Positions 50,967-59,157 of a stretch of DNA of 64,000 bases are shown here, piece by piece. Source of the DNA: Planctomycetota bacterium (GTDB lineage Bacteria > Planctomycetota > UBA1135 > GCA-002686595); the NCBI GenBank assembly GCA_016709875.1, contig JADJLZ010000001.1, positions 682,001 through 746,000 of the forward strand, given 5' to 3'. The notes beneath the pieces are model-generated. The model was not told where the DNA came from and ran no database searches. It worked only from the letters and a program-made list of their open reading frames with translations. Position numbers and translations under genes: made by a program. The first letter of the stretch is position 1. The number at the start of each line of letters is the position of its first letter.

Positions 50967-50995
50967 ATGACAGCCGCGTGAACCCGGGGTACTCT
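50967..50995 (+). promoter_or_regulatory. Predicted promoter of the carbamoyltransferase cluster
   Basis: ATGACA (50967-50972) and TACTCT (50990-50995) are separated by 17 bp, the best -35/-10 pair in the window. A leader of about 58 nt precedes the first gene of the cluster. Confidence 0.6.
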
Positions 50996-51059
50996 GTGGG
51001 GAGCCCCACCACGCATTGGGAGGGGCGGGAAGCCCTTTCCGACCCCTGCCCCCCCGACG

Positions 51060-51272
51060 ATGACGGCCGCACTTCTACGTTTCAGCGAGCGCTTCGGCCA
51101 GATGCTCTCGCGCACCCTGCTGACGGTGCTCTATTTCGTGCTCCTCGGCCCGTTCGCCCTGCTCTACCAGCTGGTCGCCGACCCGCTGCACCTGCGCCGG
51201 CGTCGTGCGGGCAACTGGAGCCCCTGGGTCAGCCTGAACGACACCCTCCCGCGCGCCCGCCGGCAGGATTGA
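51060..51272 (+). CDS. Small membrane protein, SxtJ-like
   Basis: A 70-residue protein with one hydrophobic helix ('TVLYFVLLGPFALLYQLVA') followed by 'DPLHLRRRRAGNWSPW'. The helix-DPL-basic-aromatic pattern resembles the C-terminal part of SxtJ-type membrane proteins that commonly sit beside carbamoyltransferases of this class; the match is weak because the protein is short. Two bases separate its stop from the carbamoyltransferase ATG. Confidence 0.7.
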   Translation: MTAALLRFSERFGQMLSRTLLTVLYFVLLGPFALLYQLVADPLHLRRRRAGNWSPWVSLNDTLPRARRQD

Positions 51273-51274
51273 CG

Positions 51275-53065
51275 ATGAACATCCTCGGACTGTCGTTCTA
51301 CTACCACGATTCCTCGGCCGCCCTCGTCCAGGACGGCAAGCTCGTCGCCGCCGCCGAGGAAGAGCGCTTCAGCCGCGTGAAGCACGATTCGGGCTTCCCC
51401 AAGCTCGCGATCGAGTTCGTCTGCAAGATGGGCCGGATCACGCTCGACGACGTCGACTTCGTCGTGTTCTACGAGAAGCCCTTCGTCAAGTTCGAGCGCA
51501 TGTTGCTCACCGCGATGGCGACCTTCCCGCGCTCCTCGGCGGTCTTCCGCGAGTCGATGCAGCGCTGGATCTCGGACAAGCTCTGGATCAAGTCGCACAT
51601 GGCGCGGCGCCTGGAGATCCCGGCCTCGAAAATCCTCTTCGCCGAACACCACGTCAGCCACGCCGCGTCGAGCTACTACACCTCGCCCTTCGACGAGGCC
51701 GCGATCCTCACGGTCGACGGCGCCGGCGAGTGGACCACCTCGACCATCGGTCACGGCAAGGGCACCCAGATCCAGGTGCTGAAGGAGTTGCGCTTCCCGC
51801 ACTCGCTCGGCCTGCTCTACTCGGCCTTCACGACCTACTGCGGCTTCGAGGTCAACGAGGGCGAATACAAGCTGATGGGCATGCACCCCTACGGCCAGCC
51901 CAAGTACGTGGACAAGATCCACGAACTGCTCGAGATCGCCGAGGACGGCAGCCTGTGGCAGGACATGTCGTACTTCGCCTACCAGTACTCGACCGACAGC
52001 ACGCTCTCGGATCGCTTCGGCCAGCATTTCGGCAAGCCGGCGCGCGATCCCAAGCTGGGCGACAAGTCGCTCGATCCGTACTACTGCGACATGGCGGCGA
52101 GCATCCAGCGCGTGACCGAAGAGGTCGTGCTCAAGATGGCGCACCACGCGCACAAGCTCACGGGCAGCAAGCGCCTGTGCATGGCGGGCGGTGTCGCGCT
52201 CAACTCCGTCGCCAACTACAAGGTGCTGCGCAACGGCCCCTTCGAAGAGCTCTACATCATGCCCGCGCCGGGCGACGACGGCGGATCGGTGGGAGCGGCC
52301 TACTGGGCCTACAACCACCTGCTCGGCCAGCCGCGCGGACCCGCGCTCGATCACGCCTACCTGGGCAGCGAACACTCGGACGCGGACATCGAGGCCTTCC
52401 TGAAGAAGAACGACATCGCCTACGAGCACATCGCCGACGACGAGAAGTTCTTCGACTTCGTGGCGCAGCAGCTCGCCGACGGCATGGTCTGCGGCTGGTT
52501 CCGCGGGCGCTTCGAGTTCGGGCCGCGTGCGCTCGGTGCGCGCTCCATCATCGCCGACCCGCGCCGGGCCGAGATGAAGGAGAAGCTCAACGCGACGATC
52601 AAGTTCCGCGAACCCTTCCGGCCCTTCGCGCCCTCGGTGCTCGAGGAGCGCGCGGACGAGTTCTTCGACATCCCGCAGGCCGAGAAGCACTTCCCCGCGC
52701 GCTTCATGCTCTACGTGACGCCCGTGCGGCCCGAGAAGCGCGACGTGCTGCCCGCGATCACGCACGTCGACGGCTCTGGACGCCTGCAGACCGTCTTCAA
52801 GGACACGAACCCCTCCTACCACGGCATCATCCGGCGCTTTGGCGAACTGACCGGCGTGCCCGTGATCATGAACACCTCGTTCAACCTGAAGGGCGAGCCG
52901 ATCGTCGAATCCCCGGCACACGCCTTCAACACATTCAGCCTGTCCGGCATGGACCTGCTGCTCCTGAACAACTACGTCGTGCGCGCACCCGCCAAGAAGA
53001 AGATCGCGGAGACGGTCTTCCACCTGCGCCACGAAGGCGATTCCGTGACCGCGATGGTCAGCTGA
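51275..53065 (+). CDS. Carbamoyltransferase (TobZ/NodU/CmcH family)
   Basis: A 596-residue enzyme that transfers carbamoyl groups from carbamoyl phosphate, via carbamoyl-adenylate, to a hydroxyl. The N-terminal Kae1-like domain starts 'ILGLSFYYHDSSAALVQDG' and has metal ligands in 'EHHVSHAASSYYTSPFDEA' and 'TVDGAGEWTTS'; 'CMAGGVALNSVANYKVL' and 'PAPGDDGGSVGAAYWA' close that domain; the C-terminal YrdC-like domain carries 'GRFEFGPRALGARSIIADPR'. Here it is embedded with an SGNH hydrolase and DUF5989-type membrane proteins, so the acceptor is probably a surface glycan or lipid (inference). Confidence 0.95.
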   Translation: MNILGLSFYYHDSSAALVQDGKLVAAAEEERFSRVKHDSGFPKLAIEFVCKMGRITLDDVDFVVFYEKPFVKFERMLLTAMATFPRSSAVFRESMQRWISDKLWIKSHMARRLEIPASKILFAEHHVSHAASSYYTSPFDEAAILTVDGAGEWTTSTIGHGKGTQIQVLKELRFPHSLGLLYSAFTTYCGFEVNEGEYKLMGMHPYGQPKYVDKIHELLEIAEDGSLWQDMSYFAYQYSTDSTLSDRFGQHFGKPARDPKLGDKSLDPYYCDMAASIQRVTEEVVLKMAHHAHKLTGSKRLCMAGGVALNSVANYKVLRNGPFEELYIMPAPGDDGGSVGAAYWAYNHLLGQPRGPALDHAYLGSEHSDADIEAFLKKNDIAYEHIADDEKFFDFVAQQLADGMVCGWFRGRFEFGPRALGARSIIADPRRAEMKEKLNATIKFREPFRPFAPSVLEERADEFFDIPQAEKHFPARFMLYVTPVRPEKRDVLPAITHVDGSGRLQTVFKDTNPSYHGIIRRFGELTGVPVIMNTSFNLKGEPIVESPAHAFNTFSLSGMDLLLLNNYVVRAPAKKKIAETVFHLRHEGDSVTAMVS

Positions 53066-53072
53066 GGTTCCG

Positions 53073-54623
53073 ATGCGCGCCATCAACGTACTGCTCGCCC
53101 TGCTCGTCAGCCTGTTGCTCGGCATCGCCGTGCTCGAGGTCGGTCTGCGCGTCATCGGCCTCGGGCCGCCCGTGACGATCGGTCAGTTCGACCCGCAACT
53201 GGGCTGGGTCAAGACGCCCGGCGCCTCGATCCACCGCCACACCTCCGAGTTCGACGTGCACTTCGACATCAACGCGCTCGGCTTGCGCGACGACCCGATG
53301 TCGAGCCCGGCCAAGCCCGCCGGCAAACTGCGCGTGCTGATGCTCGGCGACTCCTTCGTCCAGGGCTACACCGTCGAGCGCCACGACCTGTTCGTGGACA
53401 TCCTCGAGCGCTGGTGGAAGGCCGAAGGCCGCGAGATCGACGTGATCAACGCCGGCACCGAGGGCTACTCGACGGACCAGGAGGCGCTCTGGCTCGCCGG
53501 CCCCGGCCGCGGTTTCGAGCCCGACGTCGTGCTGCTCTTCCCCTACGAGAACGACCTGTACTGGAACGCGGCCACGAGCTACGACCGCTACCAGAAGCCG
53601 CGCATCAACGCCGATGGACACCCCGAGGCGCGCGTGCTCGCCGACCCCGGCGAGAAGAACACCTTCGAGAAGTCCGCGCTCGGCACGCTGATCGGCAAGT
53701 TCTCCGCCGAACGCAAGAGCTGGACGCCCGACGGCGGCCACGCCCTCGACATGGAGTCCGCCGCCTTCTTCCACGAGCCGCCCGTCTTCATGAAGGAGGC
53801 TCTCGAGCGCACGCAGGGCGCGCTGCTCAACCTCAAGCAGACCTGCAGCGAGCTCAAGGCGCGGCTCGTGGTCGTTCCGATCCCGCACAAGGCGAGCATC
53901 CAGTCCGACGCGCGCGAAGCCCTCGAGCGCTACATCGGCGTCGCTCCCTCGCTCTGGTCCGCCGACCAGCCGACCGACACCTTCCTCGCGATCTGCAAGC
54001 AGCTCTCGCTCGAGACGATCGACGTGCGCAAGCCGCTCGCGACCTTCCACGAGCACGGCGAACCGCTCTACTTCCAGCGCGACTGGCACTTCAACCCCTG
54101 GGGCAACCACGCCTTCGCGGCCGTCCTCCACGACGACCTCGACCAGCGCGGCGTGTTCCCCGCCGCCTACTCGGCCAAGACCCCCGCCGCCGAGCCGCCC
54201 ACGGAAACGCCCGAGCCGCGCCTGCCACGCTGGCCCTTCGTCTTCGTCGGCCTGTGGCTCGCCGTCGGCACGCTCTACCGCTTCACCTACCGCGATGAGC
54301 CCGCCTGGCGCGCCTACCTGCAGGTCGGCTGCATGCTGGGCCTGATCTTCACGATCGCGATGACCGGCTCGCACCTGATCGGCATGCTGCCCCCCAACAT
54401 CGCCGCCGCCGTCGCGGTGCTGGTCGTCGGGGGGATCCTGATCTTCGTGCTCTACAAGCTCGGCCGCCGCGTCGCGACCACCCTCGAGCTCTTCCTCGCG
54501 TTCACCCGGCGCGGCCACTGGTACCTCCTGCCTCTGGTCGTCGTCCTGCTCTCGATCGGCAGCCTGCTGGTGGTCGCAGCGAGCTCCCCGCTGGTGGCGC
54601 CCTTCATCTACACACTCTTCTGA
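53073..54623 (+). CDS. SGNH/GDSL hydrolase fused to a membrane region ending in a DUF5989-like segment
   Basis: A 516-residue protein. An N-terminal membrane anchor ('LLALLVSLLLGIAVLEVGLRVIGLG') precedes an SGNH domain with 'VLMLGDSFVQGYTV' (nucleophile Ser), 'VINAGTEGYSTDQE' and 'RDWHFNPWGNHAFA' (catalytic Asp/His). After residue ~385 come three to four membrane helices; the last 45 residues ('WYLLPLVVVLLSIGSLLVV' to 'APFIYTLF') match DUF5989, normally a separate ~50-residue protein. Such SGNH proteins deacylate or acylate glycans. It starts 7 bp after the carbamoyltransferase, so one transcript. The fusion supports a physical partnership among SGNH, SxtJ and DUF5989 proteins. Confidence 0.88.
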   Translation: MRAINVLLALLVSLLLGIAVLEVGLRVIGLGPPVTIGQFDPQLGWVKTPGASIHRHTSEFDVHFDINALGLRDDPMSSPAKPAGKLRVLMLGDSFVQGYTVERHDLFVDILERWWKAEGREIDVINAGTEGYSTDQEALWLAGPGRGFEPDVVLLFPYENDLYWNAATSYDRYQKPRINADGHPEARVLADPGEKNTFEKSALGTLIGKFSAERKSWTPDGGHALDMESAAFFHEPPVFMKEALERTQGALLNLKQTCSELKARLVVVPIPHKASIQSDAREALERYIGVAPSLWSADQPTDTFLAICKQLSLETIDVRKPLATFHEHGEPLYFQRDWHFNPWGNHAFAAVLHDDLDQRGVFPAAYSAKTPAAEPPTETPEPRLPRWPFVFVGLWLAVGTLYRFTYRDEPAWRAYLQVGCMLGLIFTIAMTGSHLIGMLPPNIAAAVAVLVVGGILIFVLYKLGRRVATTLELFLAFTRRGHWYLLPLVVVLLSIGSLLVVAASSPLVAPFIYTLF

Positions 54624-54661
54624 GCACACCCGGCGGATCCGCGGTACCCTTTTCCAAGACC

Positions 54662-54784
54662 ATGGGACGCCTGCTCGGACAAAACGGCCGCTGGGTCGCC
54701 CTCGCCGCCGTGCTCGCGCTCGCGGCCCTGGTCCTGTGGATCGCCCTGCGCAACGACGTCCCCACCGACGCCTACCACCCTTAA
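54662..54784 (+). CDS. Very small membrane protein (40 aa)
   Basis: A 40-residue product, 'MGRLLGQNGRWVALAAVL' then one hydrophobic helix and a short hydrophilic end 'RNDVPTDAYHP'. Codon use and position, in line between the SGNH fusion and the DUF5989-like gene, support it as a real gene. TACCCT lies 11 nt before the ATG. Its stop TAA overlaps the AAGGAG ribosome site of the next gene. Function unknown. Confidence 0.6.
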   Translation: MGRLLGQNGRWVALAAVLALAALVLWIALRNDVPTDAYHP

Positions 54785-54794
54785 GGAGCCAACC

Positions 54795-54950
54795 GTGACC
54801 GAAACAACCGAACGCAAGGGCTTCGCAGGCTTCCTGCGCGAGAACTGGCTCTTCATCGCCGCGCCCTTCGTGCTGATCGTCGTGGCGCTGCTGCTGCTGT
54901 TCATCCTGGGCGGCGACTCACCCTCGGGGTTCCTCTACAACATCTTCTAG
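54795..54950 (+). CDS. DUF5989-like small membrane protein
   Basis: A 51-residue protein starting GTG with a clear AAGGAG (54783-54788) six bases upstream. A short charged N terminus, 'FLRENWLFIAAPFVLIVV', one membrane helix, and the end 'PSGFLYNIF' match the DUF5989 pattern, whose members end in (F)IYxxF. The last base of its TAG stop is the first base of the IS element inverted repeat, so the insertion sits exactly at the end of the gene. Confidence 0.72.
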   Translation: MTETTERKGFAGFLRENWLFIAAPFVLIVVALLLLFILGGDSPSGFLYNIF

Positions 54951-55985
54951 GGACTCTGCCGCCCTTCGCTGTGCGGGCTTGGAATCAAACATCCTGACCG
55001 CGAGCAGGTCGGTCACCTCGAGCATCCGCGGGCACAGGCCCGCGACCATCGCCGCGGTCTGCGTGTGATTGCGATTGGTGATCGGCCGCACGTAGTTGCG
55101 CCAGGCGAGATAGATCCACAGGTGGCTCTCGAGCTTCTCGCGCTTCTTCGACGCGCCCCAGTTGCGCCGCACGAGGCGGCTCAGGTTGTCGCGCAGCATC
55201 GCGAAGGTGTGGTTGATCGGGAAGAGCGGATTCTTGTAGCTGCGCGGCACGCTCGAGTGCGTCTTTTGGTGCACGAGACGCTCGCCGAAGAGGCGCTTCA
55301 GCGCCACGCCGTAGGTGTGCTTCTCGTCGGTACCGACAAAGACCTTCGCCTTCGGATCGCAAACGCGCGCGAGCACTTCGAAGCAGCGCGTCATCTTCTC
55401 GCGTGACTCGCTCTTGCGCTTGACGTCGCCCTCGAGCTTCTCGTAGCGCGCGAGCTTGGCCAGGTTCGCTTTCGAGAGCGGTTTCCGCGCTGGAAGCGTG
55501 CCCACCTCCGCGTGCAGGATGCAGTAGCTCGGCTTGTGCACGAGCACGGGCACGGTCACGGGTTTCAAGCGGCGGTTGTGCTCGAAAGTCTCGAGCTCGT
55601 CGAGCTGGAACTGCCCCTCCCAGGGCGTCGCGATCCCGCGCATGCGCATGCGCCACTCGTGGAAGCCGCGGCCTTGCTTGCCGAAGAGATCCAGCCGCCG
55701 CGCGACCGTGCGCAGCGTGCAGTGATGCGTCTTCGCGATCTGGCGCAGCGTCACCTTCGAGATCAGCGCGAGGAAGATCTTCACGTCGAGCGAGACGCGT
55801 TTCAGGCCATAGTCGACGCGAAACGTCTGCGTCGAAAACGTGCGTTTGCAGCCCTTGCACTGGAAGCGCTGCACGCGGCGGCCGTCACAGGCGCGCGTGT
55901 AGTGGCCGCGGCGTTGGTACTGGAAGCCGGCGGAGCCGGCACATTTGGGTTCTTCGCAGGGGCAGTGATCTGGGCGAAATTCCAT
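54918..55985 (-). CDS. IS1/IS1595-group DDE transposase with N-terminal zinc ribbon
   Basis: A 355-residue transposase. The N terminus has an InsA-like zinc ribbon (CPCEEPKC...'RVQRFQCKGCKRTFSTQTF'), then a helix-turn-helix ('VTLRQIAKTHHCTLRTVARRL'). Catalytic candidates are Asp in 'FQLDELETFEHNRR', Asp in 'VFVGTDEKHTYG' and Glu in the 'RLVRRNWGASKKREKLESHL' region. A strong AAGGAGG lies 8 nt before the ATG, unlike most host genes here. The frame has no stop inside the element: it reads out through the left inverted repeat and stops at 54918 in the DUF5989 gene on the other strand. Confidence 0.87.
   Translation of the reverse strand: MEFRPDHCPCEEPKCAGSAGFQYQRRGHYTRACDGRRVQRFQCKGCKRTFSTQTFRVDYGLKRVSLDVKIFLALISKVTLRQIAKTHHCTLRTVARRLDLFGKQGRGFHEWRMRMRGIATPWEGQFQLDELETFEHNRRLKPVTVPVLVHKPSYCILHAEVGTLPARKPLSKANLAKLARYEKLEGDVKRKSESREKMTRCFEVLARVCDPKAKVFVGTDEKHTYGVALKRLFGERLVHQKTHSSVPRSYKNPLFPINHTFAMLRDNLSRLVRRNWGASKKREKLESHLWIYLAWRNYVRPITNRNHTQTAAMVAGLCPRMLEVTDLLAVRMFDSKPAQRRAAESLEDVVEEPRG
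54950..54974 (+). repeat. Left terminal inverted repeat of the IS element
   Basis: 25 bp, begins GGGACTCTGCCG; identical as inverse complement to 56078-56102. The identity extends two more bases (TA) outward on both sides. Confidence 0.93.
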
Positions 55986-56077
55986 CAGGCGATCCTCCTT
56001 GGCGCGCCCGGGAGAGGCGCGTCCACACGGAAGACGCTCGGATCAGGCCAAGGTTGCGCGCGCCGGACCGATTTCCT

Positions 56078-56102
56078 GCACAGCGAAGGGCGGCAGAGTC
56101 CC
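56078..56102 (-). repeat. Right terminal inverted repeat of the IS element
   Basis: 25 bp, perfect partner of 54950-54974. Its last base is also the G of the deacetylase TAG stop codon. Confidence 0.93.
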
Positions 56103-57148
56103 TATTCGGCAAGGTCGAGCCCGAATCCGCGCAGCAGATCGAACCCCCCGCAAGCCTCCGCCACGAGCAGATGCAGTTGCGTATGCTCGTCAATCATCAC
56201 GCGCTTCAGCTCGTAGCGGTCCGTCGAGGGGTTGTTCGTTCCCGCGTGCGTCGTGGTCGCGCTGGTGAAGCCCGAGTCGCGCGCGCTTTGCTTTGCGGCG
56301 GCGTGGTAGTCCCAGCGCCGGCCGAAGGGGTAGGCGAAGCTCGTCACGGGGCGGCCGAGGGTGCGCTCGAGCGCGTCCTTTGAGTCGCCGACCTCGCGCG
56401 CGGCAGCGGCGGGCTCGAGGCGTGCGAGGATCTCGTGGTGGACGGTGTGCGCGCCGATCTCGACGCCGGCGCGGTCGAGTTCGCGCACGTCCTGCCAGGT
56501 GAGGTAGAGCTGGTCGCAGAGCGCACGCTCATCGCCGCCTTCGAGGCGGAAGAGTTCGTCGATGATGCGCGTGCGCTCGGGCGCAGGCGCCTCGTACTTG
56601 AGGATGCGCTTGTGGTGGTAGGCGGAGAGCCCGGGGCGCAGGAGTTCTTTCGTGCGCGAGTCTGCGGCTCGTTCGAGATAGAGGGCGGTCAGGCGCTCGA
56701 GGCCGATCCGCTCTTGCAGCCAGAAGTACTTGTGGGTCCAGTTGAGTCGGCGCTCGTCGAGTGGCGCGCTCTCGAGATAGATCGTGGCCGAGAGCTTCAG
56801 ACGCTGCAGCAGCGGCAGCAACTGCGTCAGGTTGTCGCGGTAGCCGTCGTCCATCGTCAGCGCGACGAGACTGCGCTTGCCGGGTTCAGCGAGGCGTTCG
56901 AGGGCACGGCGCAGTTCGAGCACTTCGTAGCGGCGGGCGAACCAGGCCAGGATGCGCTCGAGCTCCGCGGCGCCGATGCGCATGTTGGGCCCGAGCGGCG
57001 CGTTGCCGGCCTCCGCGACGCAATGGCCGGCGAGCACCAGCAGGCGACGCGGCATGATCCGGTCCACGAGCGCGTGTGCGCCGGTGTGGAACAGGGCGCG
57101 CGCGTAGAGCCCGCGCAGGGCGCGTTTCAGGGCGTGGCGGATCGGCAT
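56102..57148 (-). CDS. Polysaccharide deacetylase family protein (NodB homology)
   Basis: A 348-residue carbohydrate esterase 4-type protein. The metal/catalytic motif 'LVALTMDDGYRDN' (TFDDG variant), the His pair in 'VEIGAHTVHHEILARL' and 'TSFAYPFGRRWDY' are present. It would remove acyl groups from a surface polysaccharide. A hydrophobic stretch near the N terminus is weak, so location is uncertain. A TAGGCT hexamer lies 13 nt upstream, overlapping the stop of the preceding GNAT gene. Its own stop codon lies at the IS border. Confidence 0.88.
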   Translation of the reverse strand: MPIRHALKRALRGLYARALFHTGAHALVDRIMPRRLLVLAGHCVAEAGNAPLGPNMRIGAAELERILAWFARRYEVLELRRALERLAEPGKRSLVALTMDDGYRDNLTQLLPLLQRLKLSATIYLESAPLDERRLNWTHKYFWLQERIGLERLTALYLERAADSRTKELLRPGLSAYHHKRILKYEAPAPERTRIIDELFRLEGGDERALCDQLYLTWQDVRELDRAGVEIGAHTVHHEILARLEPAAAAREVGDSKDALERTLGRPVTSFAYPFGRRWDYHAAAKQSARDSGFTSATTTHAGTNNPSTDRYELKRVMIDEHTQLHLLVAEACGGFDLLRGFGLDLAE

Positions 57149-57161
57149 GGCGCGGTCGTGA

Positions 57162-57167
57162 AGCCTA
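57162..57167 (-). promoter_or_regulatory. -10-like element TAGGCT before the deacetylase gene
   Basis: The minus-strand hexamer includes the TAG stop of the upstream GNAT gene and ends 13 nt before the ATG at 57148. Confidence 0.4.
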
Positions 57168-58273
57168 CCCCATCGTCTCGTCGTCGCGATCGCCGTCGGT
57201 GAGGTACCAGCGCGAGGCGTCCAGGGCGGCCTGTGCCAGGGGGTGAGCCGGATCGTGGACGTGCACGATCACGCTCAGATGGTTCTCCGGCTTGGGCGGG
57301 AGGAAGCCGGCCTCCTCCAAGCGCCCGCGCCACCACGAGCCGTCGATGGCGGTGGCGCGCACAGCGCGCGCGCCGAGCGCCTCGAGTTCGGCGAGCGCGC
57401 CCGAGATTCCGGCCGCGACAGCCGCTTCCTCGTCGGCCAGCAGATCGACGAGGTAGCCGACGTTCTCGCCTTCGCGCGGGGGCTGCACCACCACGTAGCC
57501 GCGGAAGGCGCCGTCGCGCGCGTGGATGCCCAGGCAGCGGTGACGGCCGGAGGGCGCCTGGAGAAAGCGCCAGCTGAGGTAGGCCGGATCGCGGCGCACC
57601 ATCAGCGCAAAGCGCCGTGCGACGCGCAGCGCGAGTTCCTCGACCGCTGCGGGGAAGCTCTCGAGCGGGCGCAGGCTCCAGCCCTCGACCGAATGCTCGA
57701 GGCGCTCACGCGCCTTGGCGCAGCGCCGCGCGTGCAGGGGGGCGAGCCAGCGCCGCAGCCGGCCTTCGCTCGCGCGCACGGCGCGCGCGCTCGAGCCGGC
57801 GCCCAGCAAGAAGGTCCAGGGTCGCACTTTTCCGACCTCTCTCCAGCCGAGCTCCAGGAAAATGTGCGCCGAGCGGCGGTTCGGCAAACCGAAGACGATC
57901 GGCCAGCCGGCCGCCTTCGAGGCCTGCATCGCAGCGCGGTCGAGCGCGCTGAAGAGACCGCGCTTGCGCCAATCCGGGTGCGTCATCACATCGCCGGTCT
58001 CGCCGATCGCGGATTGCGATTCGGGATCACCCAGCGCGAGCGCGATGCGCGGACTGCAGGCGTAGCCCGCGAGCGACTCGCCCTTCCCGCTGCGCGAGAG
58101 GAACGAGAGGCTCGTTCCGTGCGGGCTCTCGTCGTAGCGCCAGGCGAGCGCGCGCTCGTCGACGGGCTTCTTGAAGCACGCGTTGAACAGCGCCACCTGC
58201 TCGCCGCGGTCATTTGGCGAGCAGGCGTGGACACGCACGTCCGGCGGCGCTGGCTCCTGGCGGGGCTTCTGGC

Positions 58274-58277
<4 letters not shown>
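57165..58277 (-). CDS. GNAT-family N-acetyltransferase-like protein
   Basis: A 370-residue protein with acetyl-CoA-binding features of the GNAT fold: 'IGETGDVMTHPDWRKRGLFSALDRAAMQ' (the R/Q-x-x-G-x-A-type loop, here RKRGLFS) and a second, looser GNAT-like half ('VGYLVDLLADEEAAVAAGISGALAELEALG'). 'AHIFLELGWREVGKVRPWTF' is typical of GNAT proteins in exopolysaccharide clusters. GTG at 58277 overlaps the stop of the upstream peptidase gene. With the next deacetylase it may modify a glycan (inference). Confidence 0.82.
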
Positions 58278-59133
<856 letters not shown>

Positions 59134-59157
59134 GAGCGGCGAACGGTAGGTCTCCTC

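Larger units (their letters stand above)
54950..56102. mobile_element. Complete insertion sequence (about 1,153 bp) with perfect 25-bp terminal inverted repeats
   Basis: The ends at 54950-54974 and 56078-56102 are exact inverse complements, opening GGGACTCTGCCG. Between them is one transposase gene on the minus strand. Both ends are flanked by TA, giving TAG, which is the stop codon of the DUF5989 gene on the left and of the deacetylase gene on the right. No 8-bp target duplication is found; TA may be a 2-bp duplication or chance. The GGG terminus fits the IS1595 group. Confidence 0.9.

Noticed and set aside
54940..56112. 8-bp target duplication of the IS element
   Set aside because: The 8 bases on the left (54942-54949) and right (56103-56110) do not match; only TA is shared.
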